From contig CANTUZ010000002.1 of NCBI GenBank assembly GCA_947846985.1, positions 133,323,889-133,387,888 on the forward strand: a DNA stretch of 64,000 nucleotides, in the 5' to 3' direction. The notes below the pieces were generated by a model, which saw nothing but the letters and a program-made list of their open reading frames with translations, was not told the origin of the DNA and did no database searches. Every line of letters begins with the position of its first letter. The stretch's first letter is position 1. The translations under genes were made by a program, and so were the position numbers. Positions 25,701 to 39,152 of the stretch are shown here, in pieces. Source of the stretch: Fratercula arctica (lineage: Eukaryota > Chordata > Aves > Charadriiformes > Alcidae).

Positions 25701-28700
25701 AAGTGTATTAAGGAAAGGGAGGATTAGCCAAATAAACCTTGTCAAATATTCACTAATGCATAGAAGTATGCTGCAGTCTTTGCAATTCTCCTTCATCCAT
25801 TCCAACAAGGCATAGTTTTCATACTCTCAACAGAGAGTTGTGTCATTCTGTCTTAGGACATGATGATTAATTTCGCTGAATTAACTCCACAGCCCATGGA
25901 AGGCAAACAATGATAAGAAAAGAAAGAAAACAATACTTAATAGAGTCGAATGCAGCTGGTACATTACCTTGTCTGACTATCTTCTTCATATTGACCTGTG
26001 TCTGGATGTTGTACTGGAGGTTATCCCATTATCCAGGTTTGTCCTATAGGAGTGCACAGTGGGTGTTAATCTCGTAGTCTTCTCATGGATATCTCCTATT
26101 TACTAAGCTTGTTCTGTAAGATCCAAACCTTAGAGTAAATCTTGACTCAATAATTGTGAAGTATAAAATCCAGAAGCATTAAATGTACTGGAACTCATAC
26201 AAAGCATTTTCACTGTGTACAAATGTACTCATTTTAAACACATTTGAGGTGATCATGTTCACTGGCCACACTTCCACTCAAAACAAAACCTGTCTCTGGC
26301 TGGATCTTAATGTAGATCACTTACTGCTGAAATCACTGTTCCATTGAGCAGCCTGCTAAAGATCGCTTCATTTGGGAATTAACATGCCTTAAGACTTGCA
26401 GGGTAGTTCACACACTGATGTTTACCCTTTATAGAGTCCTTATTGATCCTATTCATAAGGTGGTAGTAATCAATACAAGCTAAAGTAAGTCATGATAAAC
26501 TTTAATGGCAAATTCGAAGTTCCATCATCAGGATAGTTTCTTTATGAAAACAGAGCAGCCCAGCAAACTTCTGGCATGTGATGAGGATGCACTTCAGTTC
26601 CCTGAACCAATATGGCTTTTTTCAATGACCTGCTGATGCTGTTAGACCTGGTTGTCCTTGCAAGTACAGGCCATCTCCCACATGTTCTCCGCCTTCCTTC
26701 ACACTCAATTTCTATAACTCTTGTCCCTCACAGAGATACAAAATAAGATCTGCAAAGAGGTTACATAATGGATAAAAATATTTGTTAATGAATAATAGCA
26801 ATTGCTAAGAACAGAATGGCAAAATGAAAAGGAAAACCCTTCAGGGCTGAAGAGGAAATAATTGCAAAGAAAACAAAGCTCAACCTAATCAGACTATTAT
26901 AACGCTTCCATGCAAATACACTCCCATGATAACTTTTAAATGGACCTCTTTGAAATCTCATTTCTGTTCTAGTTTCCTTTGAGAATTCATTCCTTCAACC
27001 CTAATACCTTTATAAAATGAAAGGCTATCCAGTACTGTGGTAATGGGTATCCTTCATGACAGTCCTCCAGGATGGATGGGTACCATAGTCCCTGAAATTA
27101 ATGGTCATTAGACCTTTCCTCAGAAATCTTCATTAATCATGAGAGTTATTCAAGCAATATGAATAATTATGGAATAACAGCTATAGAACTACTGGTGAAA
27201 AGAGGATTCATGTTCAGGAAAAGAAAACATGTGTGGGGAAGAAGAGAGAGAAAAGGACAATAGTTTCATCAAGAGGTCGTTCACAAGCCCAAAATCACTC
27301 AAGTGGGATAGAAAAAATCTTCATAAAGAGTATATTGTTTGTGTAGAGGTGTTCTGCAGTCAATTTAGATCTATATTTTTCTCATAATACATAAGGAATA
27401 TTTGCTTTTAGAAGGTTTGCAAATTGCTTTGTCTGTCACACTTTCTTAAGGAATAAAAGTGCATGCAACATAGAGCTCTGTCAGCCAGAGTATTCACCAG
27501 CGCAGAGCTCTCGGCATGGGCATGATTAAGACCCTAGGAAACACAGGGATTTCAGTACAGGTTATATGATGGCCCAGAGCTCACTCAGAGCTTTTCAGAG
27601 GCAAAACCATATATTTTTATCTCAAGGGTGAGGGCAAAATAATTTTTACCCGCAATACCAAAAAAAGAAAATCTGCAGCACTGACATAGCTGATCCCCAG
27701 GTATGATCCCTGAGAAGGATCAGAAAGACTTCATGAGAAGCTATTGACAGAGAGGGATCAGAGAGCTGCTGCGGGGCTGGGGAGAATCCATGGAGTTTTG
27801 AGTTAGGTGGGAGGTACAAAGGGATGGAGGTGTCTCCATAACTTTTCAGCTGCCTCCTGCCCTCGGGACACAACCTGATTTCCTGGGGAGTTCCTCAGGG
27901 GGATTTCAGCCTGGCTGGTGTCTTCAGGGTCAAGGAAGGTTGGCCCAGAGGCATCTGGGGGTGAGGCAGAGGCAGTGGTGCTGGGCTGGGATGTGAAAAC
28001 ACTCAGAGTGCGGACTGCACCCCAAGTGCTGCTGCCTGCAGAGGAGCACAGTAGAGGAGGAAGGGTAGCCACTGCAGGCATTACTGAGTCAGGGAGAGTC
28101 AGTGCCAACCAGGGCAAGTAGAGGCAGTGAGATGCATCCTCTAATGTGGGTCTGCTGAGCCTGGCATGCTTATATTTCATTGCCCACATGTGACAAGTTC
28201 TTGTGCTCCAAAAGATAGAAACCACAAGAAACCTTAAGATGCCTGAACTGATTTTCCTACTGTTTTAGTTTTTTGGTTTTTTAAGTGTCCTACCAAGAAA
28301 GCCAGTTCTTGGAGAGCCTTTTGGTTGGACTGAGAAATGCCAGTTCCCGAAAGAGATGCTAGGTGATGCTGGAGCCTTACAAAAAGCACCCATGGAGACA
28401 GTCAAAGCCAGAAATGTCGCTAGGGCTTGTCTCAGGCTACCCCAGCCTTAAAATATTCATGCCTGCTGCCTGAGGAGTATCCAGCGGGGGAGCTCTACCG
28501 GAATACTCACCAAGCAGTAGCTGAAAGGAGAAATACACCCCCTACTTTAATTTCACAAATGTAAATAATAAACAAAGAGAGCAAACGTCATGACTCCCAT
28601 CTTTATAAAAGGTTGGCTTCCTCACTTTTCCACTCTTTTTAGTCGTCAGCCTCAAAATAAGAAGATTTGGCTAACACTGCTATATCTATACTTCTAGCTT

Positions 28701-29814
28701 TCCAAATGGATGAATAACTAAAACTGCATGTTAGCACGTTTTGTTCAGCATGGAGTGTTTTAAAAGCACTCCACAGATTGCCTATAAGACATGATGTTCT
28801 GCAAAACAAAAGGAAGAAAAAAGACTTCAACAGGGGAAGAACCATCTTCTCAAGGCCAAAAATAAGAGGGGAAACAACTGTCACAGAAATAAATGGCACT
28901 GCCTTGGATTTGTAAAAGCTCTGAAAAAGCACAATTCACAGCTCACATAATATTGAAGGAGCGTAAGGGAGCACAGGGTGAGCCCCAATGGATCCAAAAT
29001 GGCCAGGCTGATGCTGTAACACTCTGAATGCTGGCAGTTTTCAAGGGGGAGACTATCCTCAATAAATTATCCACAGTTTCATTTGATGAAACTTGTAGAT
29101 ATTGGTTATTAAAGCCGTGCAGTCTGTCAAACAGAACTGAGAAGGCAGGCGGCATCTGATTCAGGGATGGCAGCTCTGAAAGAACAGGATCCATGTTGAG
29201 GGAAGACAGTAAGTTCTGCTCGAGAGCCTATGACTGCACACTCCTGTGACAGCATTGCAGCTGTAGCCAGGGATGGATTCGTGGCTTCAGATGGGAAATC
29301 AATGGGGAGAAATCTGAAATCCATTTTGCGCGCTGCTGTGCTAATGTGCCAAACGTCACTGTCTCCCGGTTGCCTGCCTCAGGGAGGGGCACTCGCATTT
29401 TTCTATCGGTTCCCTGTAGATTGCCAATTTGGAAGATCTTAAGTAAAGCAAATCTGTGTTACTTCACGGAAGCAACAATGCAGAATGAGAATTGTCATGA
29501 ACTGCAGCACTGTGTTAGTGATTTCAGTCACAGACTGATAGTACCCTTTGAGAATATAGAACTGTTAAAACAGAGTTTGCTTGAAATTATAAGCTACACA
29601 CCAGAGCCTGGTGACATATTATGGAGATCAAGCATCAGGAGAAATTATTTTCAAATTCTCTCTTTTCCACATGATCTTTGCCATTGTAATTAATATCAGG
29701 GTGCAGATCAAGCTATGGGGAACACACGCTTATTAGGGAATGCGCGTAAATGTAGCAACCAACCTAGAGTCCTCATAGTTTAGACAAGCTAGAAATGGAA
29801 GTAGAATCACATCT
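22753..29814. other. Non-coding DNA, no gene seen
   Basis: The longest frame is 140 codons on the minus strand (27803-28225), in a GC-richer patch at about 27840-28130. It has no recognisable domain, and a competing plus frame (27918-28121) lies opposite it. The 115-codon plus frame at 29346-29693 is likewise unrecognised. No repeat family identified. Confidence 0.5.
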
Positions 29815-29920
29815 CCCACTTCCCTGATGAACAGAGCAGTTAAATGACTTGCTTAGGGCTACATGGGAAGCCTGTGGAAGAAGGCAGGACCTCTTCTCCC
29901 AAGTGTCCATTCGGTATGCC
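29815..29920 (+). mobile_element. MIR-like ancient SINE fragment
   Basis: The segment 29838-29892 follows the conserved CORE-SINE/MIR pattern. GTTAAATGACTTGCTTAGGG corresponds to the 'ttaagtgacttgcccaaggtc' core, then come 'ACATGGGAAG', 'GTGGAAGAAGGCAGGACC' and 'AAGTGTCCATT'. No tRNA-derived head or tail is visible, as expected for a very old copy. MIR-type fragments are known but sparse in bird genomes. The call rests on remembered consensus and needs a profile search. Confidence 0.5.
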
Positions 29921-32900
29921 ATCTAGAACACCCTTCCATACAGCTAATTGTCAGCTGTTTGCTTTTGTATGATTCTACCAAACCTTAGAAAATGCCCATT
30001 TAGGAAAAAAGACATTGGCAAAAATGGAAGGAAAAAAAAAGTCTGCAGAAGAAAAAGTGAAGACTTTTCTCAATAGCGAAAGTTTTCGCCTCACAGGCCA
30101 AGGTGAGTTTACCCAGGAGAGCTTGAGAGAATAAAAAATGTGACTGCAAAGAGAGAAAATTAATGCCTGGTGAATCACTCGCAATGGTTGAAAACTGTGA
30201 AGCTGATTGATAGTATTTACGTTCAGCTAGAGTAATAGTACTGCACTAACCTGTTCAGACCTGTAAAATCCAGATCTGTTTTCACAAACTGTTAAGGTCA
30301 CTGGAAAGATTCCCTTGGTTTTGTCTATAAGGAATGGAGAGAGAGGGGAGTTAAGTATGCTGTGAGTTATGTGGAAGCAGTGTTTGCATGATAAAATGGC
30401 AAATTATTAAGTCCTGGCATGCAAGAACATGATCACTCACATTTAAAGCATGGCAATAAAGAAGATGGTAGACATATGAGACAGAAGGGCAAGGAGGGGT
30501 AAGAAAGAGGAAGGAAGAGGACAGATTGCAAGCCAACAAAATTCAGCATGCAAAATGCATATTTTAGGTATGGAACTGACTTCCAATCCTGGGATCGAAA
30601 GCTCTTCTGACATTTTCCCACAAAATAGCTTACCATCTGAAAATGCCAGCTGATTGAACTCAAAAGTGTTTATGGAAAAAAGCTGGGGTTTTTTCCATGA
30701 TTTTCATCATTCCAGGGTTTTTAGGCTAGAATTTTTATTGCAAAGAAAGAGAAAGAGATAACTTCACTGTGGAATAGCTAATAGCCTAGTGATCTTTGCA
30801 CTCTACCTGCTCACAGGTAGGTAGTGCTATATTCTAAAAGAATACCTTCGGTACTAAACTGCTTAACAATGAGCATGTTCTCGCTCTGATTTTTTTTTTT
30901 CCCTTTTAACACACAAAAAATACTTTGGAAGATCTCTTCCTTTTGACTGTGGAAAAGAAAAAATACTTATAAAATATTCACAAGTATAAAAAAATGCTCT
31001 GTCTTCAGTGGGCCGTATCTAGCATTCAGGTCATTTGCCTATCACATTAATTGAGTGTCAGTATGCATTAAGAACTGGTGGCACTTTTGGGAGGAGGGAA
31101 AGGGAGCAGTTCATTTAAAGCTGTTACACTATGAAAGGCCACCTACCAGGGCAGGCGGAGTGATTCACAATGAATAATTTATTCTCTCTTTTCTCTCGTG
31201 GAATAGCGACAAGCAGATTGTGAAGGGGTTTTTTTCCACTGCACTTTTATATTGTGTCTTTAAGTCTGGTCAAAAGCCAGCCTGAGACAATGGAGGACTT
31301 TGAACTGAGACATGCTCCGTGGTTCATAATGAACATCAGTAGGTAGCAACCCAGGGAAAACTATGCAGCCAGGATCTTTTGCTACATAGAAAGGAAAAAT
31401 CAATGATCTTCCTTTAAGAAAGAGGTTATAACATACAGTCCAAGATGGAAATATCTTAAGTAGCAGCTCTAAACTCCCTCCACAAGGCTTTTCTCAGGGA
31501 CAAAAGAGGCAAACACAAATACTCCGCTTTCTCCCAGCAACACATAACGATTTCATAGTAAAAAATTCCTTACTGGCTCTTCTGAACACAGTAGACCAAA
31601 CTGCTCTGTGAGAAATGGGATGGATTATTCAAAAAGATAACTGCTTATTATCTGAATGCTATTACTTAATTAAAAGTGATAAAAAATGATAGCATTTTTT
31701 TCTGTTTCTTAGTTGGTTTATATATGAATACTACTACAAGTATGAATTAAAACATTTTTCCTTTATATTGTTCATATTTTCTATGAGCATTCATGTTAGG
31801 CTTGATCTTCAGATTTTAATGGAAGCTATACACAAAAAGTCCAGTGAAGCAAAATACATTACTATCTCAATAAACATTAGAAAATGATTTTAAAAATTCA
31901 GACAGCTTCCCTAGTTGTTGTATTTCATGTCTTGCCTCAAAACTGAGAGAAATAAACTGAACCACAGTTTGAAAAGCTGCACAGAACCTTTTTAAAACTA
32001 ATCACACTATTTTTTCTGAGTGCTTGATAAATTTGGGAGATTAGCAGTTCTCTTGTACAGAGAAGTTTTTAGGCTATATTTCTCCTCAGGAATTTAGCAG
32101 TAATAAGCAACATACCCAAGCAAGGGAACAAAGTCATCTGAATTTTAAAAGTGCTAAAACAAACCCTAGCAGGGGCCACACAGCTCTCTCCCATCCACAG
32201 CTCAGGAACTGGTATGGGTTAGGGCCCATTTCCAGTTAAAACTGTGGAGGTGGCCACCCGGTTTTGCGGTGACTGATGGTACGGGTGCAGGCACTTCTGC
32301 ACCATTTTGATACACTGGCACAGACATGGTCTTAGAAACCTCAGCCAGCTGGCTTTTGTTTCACGATCAAACTAATTAATGCCATTTGCAGCCTTAGTTT
32401 GTTGTTTGTTTGGGTTTTAATCCTTTTATTTTGTTCTGAATGTGAGCAAGAGAAACCGCACAGCAATCTAGGGACAGGGGCGTCCCTCAGGATGTGGTAG
32501 GCTCTTTAAAACGGAAACTGGAGTCCTAAGCTTTGGCATGCTGAGTGAGCTGCATTGACCAGATTCTTCCTCTTCTGAAGACTGGTTGACACTTTTGTTT
32601 TTACTGAGATTTGAAGCTCCATCCTGGACCTAAGAAACCTTTCACAACAGAAATTTAGCTATAACAGGGTGTTTTCAGTGAATTGTACCTTACAACCAAA
32701 AAAAAAAAAAATGGCAGATACTGGAAATTCTGAAAAAAGGACATTCCTTGAATGTCTTATTACACATAATAGTGTTCCTTAAATAAGACTGATCTTTACA
32801 AGGAAGTACCAGAGAATGTTTTATCAAATGAAAATGGCCTGTAACATTTCAGTGATTCTGTAGATAATTATTCATATCAAAATAAAAGCTCAAGAGAATA

Positions 32901-34751
32901 GTCTGAAATACTACAGCTGGATTCCATTTCAATATGAGGAAAAGAGTAGGAAACATGGGCCTCATTTCTGGTTCCAGTATAACCCCTGTGCACCCCTTTC
33001 TAGATGCAAAAGTCTGCACAAAGCCATGACACCCAGCACAGGGGCTATTCCTCTGTGTTATAGTAAAAATTACTTTATCACTCATGTTTCTGCTCCTCAC
33101 TGTAAAAGTAAAGATTTAAGGTCCGAGATGACCATGAACTGAACTTCGATAGAATCAATGAGTGAATTGATAAGTTAGGTTTTGTCAAAATAACCACACC
33201 AAAAATCAACATATAAAACTGCTGTCAGATGTTTCTAAGGGATTAATCTTCTCATAAGACTCAATATTATGTTTTTCAACCACCCAACCATTTCTTCATA
33301 TTTCCTTCTGACAACCCAGTGTGGTGTCCTCCAAGCTCATAGCTTTTTTCAGCTAGACTAACCAATGTGAGGTGCATCTGTGGTTTTTTTCCCCACATAA
33401 ATATTCTTTCTCTGTGCTCCTGGTGCCTAGCAACAAGTCAATCACTCAAAATACAGAACATGATGCTATTTCCTATTCTTATACTCAGTCCTAGAGTCGT
33501 CTGCAGCAGATCAGGGAACAGGTGCTGACTTGCCTGACCTGGAGCATGAAAAATGAGATTGGATCAGTTGGGACAGTTGGAAGACATGGGATGTTTAGCA
33601 GTAAAGTACTGGCAAATCTGTGCTACTCGTATGCACAGAGAGATGTTTCAAGCGTGAATAGCAAAGCCAATTTGGATACATACATGGACTGAGGATTATA
33701 AAAATATATACTCGTTTGTTAATATTTATGTTTTGTTTATTCCTTTCAAGTGTCTTAGAATTTGTGTGCATTAAAGTATTCTTTGGTTTATTATTCTCAC
33801 TGGGTAAAGTTGGAAATTTGCTCTGTTTTGGAGGATTGAGATGGCAAGTAAATGACTGATATTAAAACAAATGTCTGGAAACCATAATACAATTTCTTGA
33901 TCATGCTGCTCAAATCCTCTTGTCTGTTTTTTTAGATAATACGTTCTTTATTCACATCTGTTTCTACTGTAGATAAATCTGAGTCTTCACTTCTGCCCAG
34001 AGTTTGCACTATGGATCTGTCATAACATTTATTTTTGGCCCTTAACAAGTCAGTATACTGAACAATGTAGATATTGCCAATTTGGATTTTAATTTATTTT
34101 TTAAAAACTGCAGAATGTAGACATTGCTCTAGGATTTAAAAAGTAGTTGTATGCTTCTACTAATTAACAGCTTCTTATTTTAACTAAATTCCCAAAGACA
34201 ATATCAAGCACATTATTTGAACTTTTAAAATCTGAAAAAAAAGGTAAATTGTTACAGAGCTCTCCTCGAGTAACTTCAAGTAACAATCAAGTAACAAAAC
34301 AAAACAAGAATATCATCTCACATTCTGACTGCTTAAAAATACAGAGCAATCCACTCCTAAAAGATGATTAGACACCTGAATCTTCTTTATTTGAAAGGCA
34401 GAACTTAGGAAAAGAGATAGAAAATTCTTGGACTGCAAGAGCTTTCTCAGAAAAGAAACAGTCCTCAAATTCGGAAGACTGCTTCCACGTCAACACATTT
34501 ATTTCATTTATTTTGTCCATTGTTTTTTGTTATGAAATAAGACAGAGATGATTTCTCTTGTTCTGTATTTCAAACAGCATCAAGGACTGGGACAGTCACA
34601 GCTGAAGCAACTGAACTTCTTGGGGGAATTAACTCTGCTTCCTTTTCTTTCTTCTCCCTACGATGAAAGAGGTTCACAAATTGATATAGGGGCCAGAATG
34701 GTGTTGACTTTGACCTCTATGAAGCATATTTTGCTTTTCTAATTTCACAAA
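29921..34751. other. Non-coding DNA, no gene seen
   Basis: No frame above 83 codons (minus, 32849-33100). Contains a short hairpin GGTGCAG/CTGCACC at 32284-32303 and three imperfect copies of TCAAGTAAC at 34266-34297. The stretch 31040-31330 is discussed as a possible conserved element. Confidence 0.5.
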
Positions 34752-35839
34752 TATGGTGGGTTGACCCTGGCTGGACACCAGGTGCCCACTAAAACCACTC
34801 TATCACTCCCCTCCTCATCTGGACGGGGGAGAGAAAATATAAGGAAACTCTTGTGGGTCAAGATATGGACAGGGAGATCACTCAGCAATTACCGTCATGG
34901 GCAAAACAGACTCGACTTGGGAAAATTAACTTTACTTATTTCCAATCAAATCAGAGTAGAGTAATGAGAAATAAAAACTAAATCTTAAAACACCTTCGCC
35001 CCACTCTTCCCTTCTTCCCGGGATCAACTTCACTCACGAATTTTTCTACCTCCTCCCCTCCAGCAGCGCAGAGGGACAGGGAATGGGGGTTGCAGTCAGT
35101 TCATCACACATTGTCTCTGCCAGTCCTTCTTCCTCAGAGGGAGAACTCCTCACACTCTTGCCCTGCTCCCTCCCATGGGGTCCCTCCCATGGGAGACAGT
35201 CCTCCATGAACTTCTCCAATGTCAGTCCTTCCCATGGCCTGCAGTTCACGAACTGCTCCAGTGTAAGTCCTTTCCACAGGGTGCAGTCCTTCAGGAAGAC
35301 ACTGCTCCAATGCAGGTCCCTCACAGGGTCACAAGTCCTGCCAGCAAACCTGCCCCAGCATGGGCTCCTCTCTCCACAGGTCCTGCCAGGATCCTGCTCC
35401 AGTGTGGGCTTCCCATGGAGTCATAGCCTCCTTTGGGTGTATCCACCTGCTCCAGTGTGGGATCCTCCATGGGCTGCATGTGGATATCTGCTCCACCGTT
35501 AACATCCACGGGCTGTAGGGGGACAGCCTGCCTCACCATGGTCTTCATCACAGGCTGCAGGGGAATCTGCTCCAGCATCTGGAGCACCTCCTCCTCCTCT
35601 TTCTTCACTGACCTTCGTGTCTGCAGAGTTGTTGCTCTCACATATTCTCACTCCTCTCTCCAGCTGATGGGCTCAGCCTTGACCAGCAGCAGGACCATCT
35701 TTGAGCTGTCTGGCATTGGTTCTATTGGACATGGGGGAAGTTTCTAGCAGCTTCTCACAGAAGTCACCCCTATAGCCCCAAAACACCCCACCCCACACAC
35801 ACCTCTGCTACCAAAACCTTGCCATGCAAACTCAATACA
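34752..35839 (-). mobile_element. Solo LTR-like element of an avian endogenous retrovirus family
   Basis: A block of about 1.09 kb runs from TATGGTGGGTTGACCCTGG to CAAACTCAATACA. Its right edge ends in CA; the left edge appears to be TG decayed to TA. I recognise it as a high-copy interspersed repeat of many birds, usually classed as a retroviral LTR. Sense orientation appears to be minus, where an AATAAG hexamer (34936 region) stands in place of AATAAA. No primer-binding site, gag, pol or env sequence adjoins it, so it is a solo LTR or a non-autonomous copy. I see no clear target-site duplication (left flank CACAAA, right flank ATGAAG). Several 80-140-codon frames cross it on both strands; they are by-products of its GC-rich repeated interior. 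Confidence 0.75.
35160..35590. repeat. Degenerate tandem repeats inside the LTR-like element
   Basis: A core close to CTGCTCCAGTGTGGG recurs at roughly 35214, 35256, 35302, 35350, 35396, 35450, 35490 and 35570, spaced about 40-55 bases. Read on minus, one frame (35046-35324, 92 codons) shows the repetition as recurring W-(E/K)-G-L-T-L-E-(Q/K)-F blocks. This is internal amplification within the repeat, not a host gene. Confidence 0.7.
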
Positions 35840-38800
35840 ATGAAGTAATTGCTTGCAGAAGCAAGCCTGCTGTCACTCCTCTCTGGTCTCCTCCTTGGCA
35901 GACTCCCTGAAAAGAGGTCTGTCAGCGAGGAAAATGATGTGTTCCAGTGAAGTGAGACATTTTCTTACAAGTTCATAGGTTGTTGTCAAAAATGTACATT
36001 TTCAAGTGCTTTCACCAACTGTAGAGCTTGCTAAAGCAAGATGAACAGTTTGATGAACTCTTCCAGGATTTCTGTGGTCACTCAGGAATGGAGGATGATA
36101 CGGACAGAGATGAATCATTTGTGTCTGGTTTCTCCTTTTCCTCATTTGTTCTTGTGCTCTTACCGTATATGTTTGTTGCACAGGAGAAAGAGAAACAGAA
36201 CACCTTTTTTTGTAAGGCCCTCTATCACATCACCTCCTTGTCAAAGCTGGAGTGAGAAGCTAGGAGAGCATACTAGAGAAAGGCTCCTGATGTCCTGAAC
36301 ATCTTTCTTTAACCATACCAATAGACACTACTGGAGATGGGTCACTAGGTTACAAGGCCCGTACAGCTGTTGTTGGGTCGTAATCAGTGATACAAAGTCC
36401 TCGCTGCCACAGTTTTAATTATTTTCTGTCAATCTATCTCAAAGATAAAATCACTTTAAAATATGTTAGAAAACAGTCTTGATTGTTCAGAGACCATCAG
36501 TTTACACTTCAGGATATGTTTAATGCATTGTTCTCAACATTGCTAATTTTTCTTGGCAACAATTTTATTTCATTTTTCCATTCAAGTGCACAAATTAGAC
36601 ATCTTAAATCCATTTTTCAGCCTGGTTTCCTAAAGAGGTAGTTCCTTCTATAGACATTTTTATCTAACAGGCAATTTTAATGAAATATGAAAGAGGGACA
36701 GAAGCCTCTAGTATTATTAAGTTCCTAAAAGTTTGTGAAAATATATGGCTGGGTGAAAGGAGGGAATTACAAGTCACTATTTCTTCTGAAGAGCTCCTTG
36801 TGTTCTGCTGCCTGGAACAAGACATAATTGCAACATATCATGGTTTTTCTTACTTACCTCTGTTCCGGGTTCATTAAAGCTTGTATTACTACCTTTTTGA
36901 CTATATTTCAGACCACACGTCTCTTCTCAAAATACGGAGGCAATGCCTTGCTTCTATGCGTCAGCCTATATGTATACACATATGAACACACAAATGTTTA
37001 TATGCATAGACAAAAATATGAGAGGGGAGTACGTACGTATGTGTATATGTGTACACACACACACAAAGGTAAAAAATATCTTTCTAATTTCCTGGTCTTT
37101 TTTTTAATGTCTTTTACTGCTGATGGGATATTCTATACCATCTTTTACTAAATCTTCATTTTCTCAGCCAATAGCTTTCAAGTCTTTGCTTCAGAAAGTA
37201 CACTTGGTGAACAATGGAAGACATTTCCCCTTAGCAGACCTTCCGTCATTTCCAAGTTCACCTCAGCCTTCAGTCTATTGCAAAATACTGATTTATATTT
37301 CCATCACAAATCTTTAGAGTCTTTTAGAAGTTTAGAAAGACCATTTCCATATTCAAAGATCATTTAAATGGTGTCATTACCAAAAATAAAGGAAGGTTTT
37401 ATTTTTGTATAATGTTTTAGAGATGTTTGGCTGACTTTGTGTTGCAGCGTGTTATGAAACTGTAGCATATACTCACAGTCATCTTGAATCTGAGAATAGT
37501 TCTCTTTAATTTCCAAAAATGTAAGACAGAACTCCCCAGTGGCTGGATAACCGTTTTTCAAACTTAGAGACTTAAGTTTAACTTGCTTTCTGTATTTCAT
37601 TTTTAAACAGCAACACGTTTATAAAATGGTCTATTTCCAACATAAGTAATATTTTTTTACTTCATTACAGAGGTATGTGACCTTATCCTTTAAATGGAGT
37701 TATTTGGAAACAAACATGTAGCATTATTTTTAAAAATCATGTGAATACTGATGTCAGTTCTATTTGTAAACCGATGGGAGCAATTTTTCATTTCTGGATC
37801 ATGTCCCTTTAGGGTTGTTTGTGCATATTTATCTTGGAGCTTTCTTTTTTCCTGCTGAAAATCATGATATGACATAAAACATAGATAATTTCCAGTATCT
37901 TTACATACTTCTCTTATATGGAGTTTGAGGAGGGTGCTTTTTGATATTTTTTTGGTCAGTTATCCCACTGACTTGTCAAATATCTAATTTTTGAATTGTA
38001 TAGTCAGCAGTAGATTTGTTCCAAGAGGACAAGACAGTATAATGAATTATGTGGATGCACTCTGAATAAAACATTTCTTAGAATAGCAGTAAATCTCATG
38101 ACCTGCCTTTAGATGCTTCAGAGTTCAGTGTTTCTGGATATCATTAGCATATCATACAGACGACGGTTCTTGAGGAAGATGAGAATTACTTTTACTAGAT
38201 GTTTCATCAATGGGAAAGATGGACTGTCTGAAAGGAGAAAAATTTATACAGGACATGAGATCTCATGGTAGTGATTCAGTTCATGTAGGTCTCAATACAT
38301 ACCACCAGGGTCTGAGTCAATTAAAAATAAGTCACATGACTATTGATTGTAATGAACAGTAGATACTATGTTAGGCATGTCCACAGAATGATGTGTTCTC
38401 AGCTTAATCACATAAAGAACTTGACAGGAAAAAAAAATCAAACAAAAAAAAAACCCAACCAACCTTACACATCTTCAAATATGTATTATTTGAAAAAGGA
38501 TTTAATATCCTATACTATTATATTGATTAAACCTATTTTCATTCTCAGTTTTTCAAGGATGAGTCCAAATGAGGTCAAACAGAAAAGTATTGACACAAAC
38601 TTGAGGTTTCCTCCTGTCTAGATCAATAAAAACTCCTTCCCCTACCTGTGTCCCCACAACTGCAACTATCATCTCTTCCAGTTACCCAGAATCTCACACA
38701 GTCATCCCAAGTTTCCTAAGTACAGATCTTCATTTCACGAGATGATTTGAAGTGCCTATAAAAATTTTTCCAACCTGTCTTATGAAGTGGAGTATCTACC

Positions 38801-38917
38801 TCATGAATGTAGACCTATATAATGTGATTATGGCTGAAAAAGTGAGTATCAGAGTTCATCGATATTTCTGCTCCAGAAAAGGATGATCATTTTCCATCAA
38901 TAACATCAATAACTGAA
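35840..38917. other. Non-coding DNA, no gene seen
   Basis: Frames of 85 codons (36041-36298), 107 codons (36828-37151) and 92 codons (38343-38621) show no family motifs; the second crosses the TG/CA-rich tract. A-rich runs occur at 38429-38456. Confidence 0.5.
37030..37066. repeat. Short alternating purine-pyrimidine tract with (CA)n
   Basis: TACGTACGTA at 37030-37039 is followed by GTGTATATGTGT and (AC)n up to 37066. Alternating purine-pyrimidine DNA of this kind favours the Z form. It is a simple-sequence repeat. Confidence 0.8.
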
Positions 38918-39152
38918 GGAGATATTAGGAAGAAATTCTTCACTGTCAGGATGAGACACTGGAACAGGCTGCCCAGAGAAGCTGTGGATGCTCCAACCCT
39001 GGAATTGTTCAAGGCCAGGCTGGACGGGGCTTTGAGCAGCCTGGTCTAGTGGAAGGTGCCCCTGCCCATGACAGGGGGGTTGGAACTAGATAATCTTCAA
39101 GCTCCCTTCCAACCCAAATCATTCTATGGTTCTATGATTCTATGATTCTATG
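38918..39152 (+). mobile_element. CR1 LINE, 3'-end fragment with octamer tail
   Basis: About 235 bases of CR1 3' untranslated region in sense orientation. It starts at GAAGAAATTCTTCACTGTCA and passes through 'GGCTGCCCAGAGAAGCTGTG' and 'AAGGCCAGGCTGGACGGGGC'. It then reads 'GGAACTAGATAATCTTCAAG' and ends in four copies of the octamer ATTCTATG (one reads GTTCTATG) at 39121-39152. The intact tail and high similarity to young avian CR1 suggest a fairly recent, 5'-truncated insertion. No coding sequence remains. Confidence 0.96.

Noticed and set aside
27803..28225. 140-codon minus-strand frame, the longest outside repeats
   Set aside because: No signal peptide, domain or motif is recognised, a competing plus frame lies opposite, and the patch is GC-rich, which lengthens chance frames.
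35083..35747. Plus- and minus-strand frames of 83-139 codons
   Set aside because: They lie within the LTR-like repeat and reflect its GC-rich tandem interior rather than a gene.
37030..37066. Repetitive spacing as a possible CRISPR array
   Set aside because: It is a simple TG/CA tract with no repeat-spacer pattern. No CRISPR-like array occurs anywhere in the window, and the repeats indicate a vertebrate.
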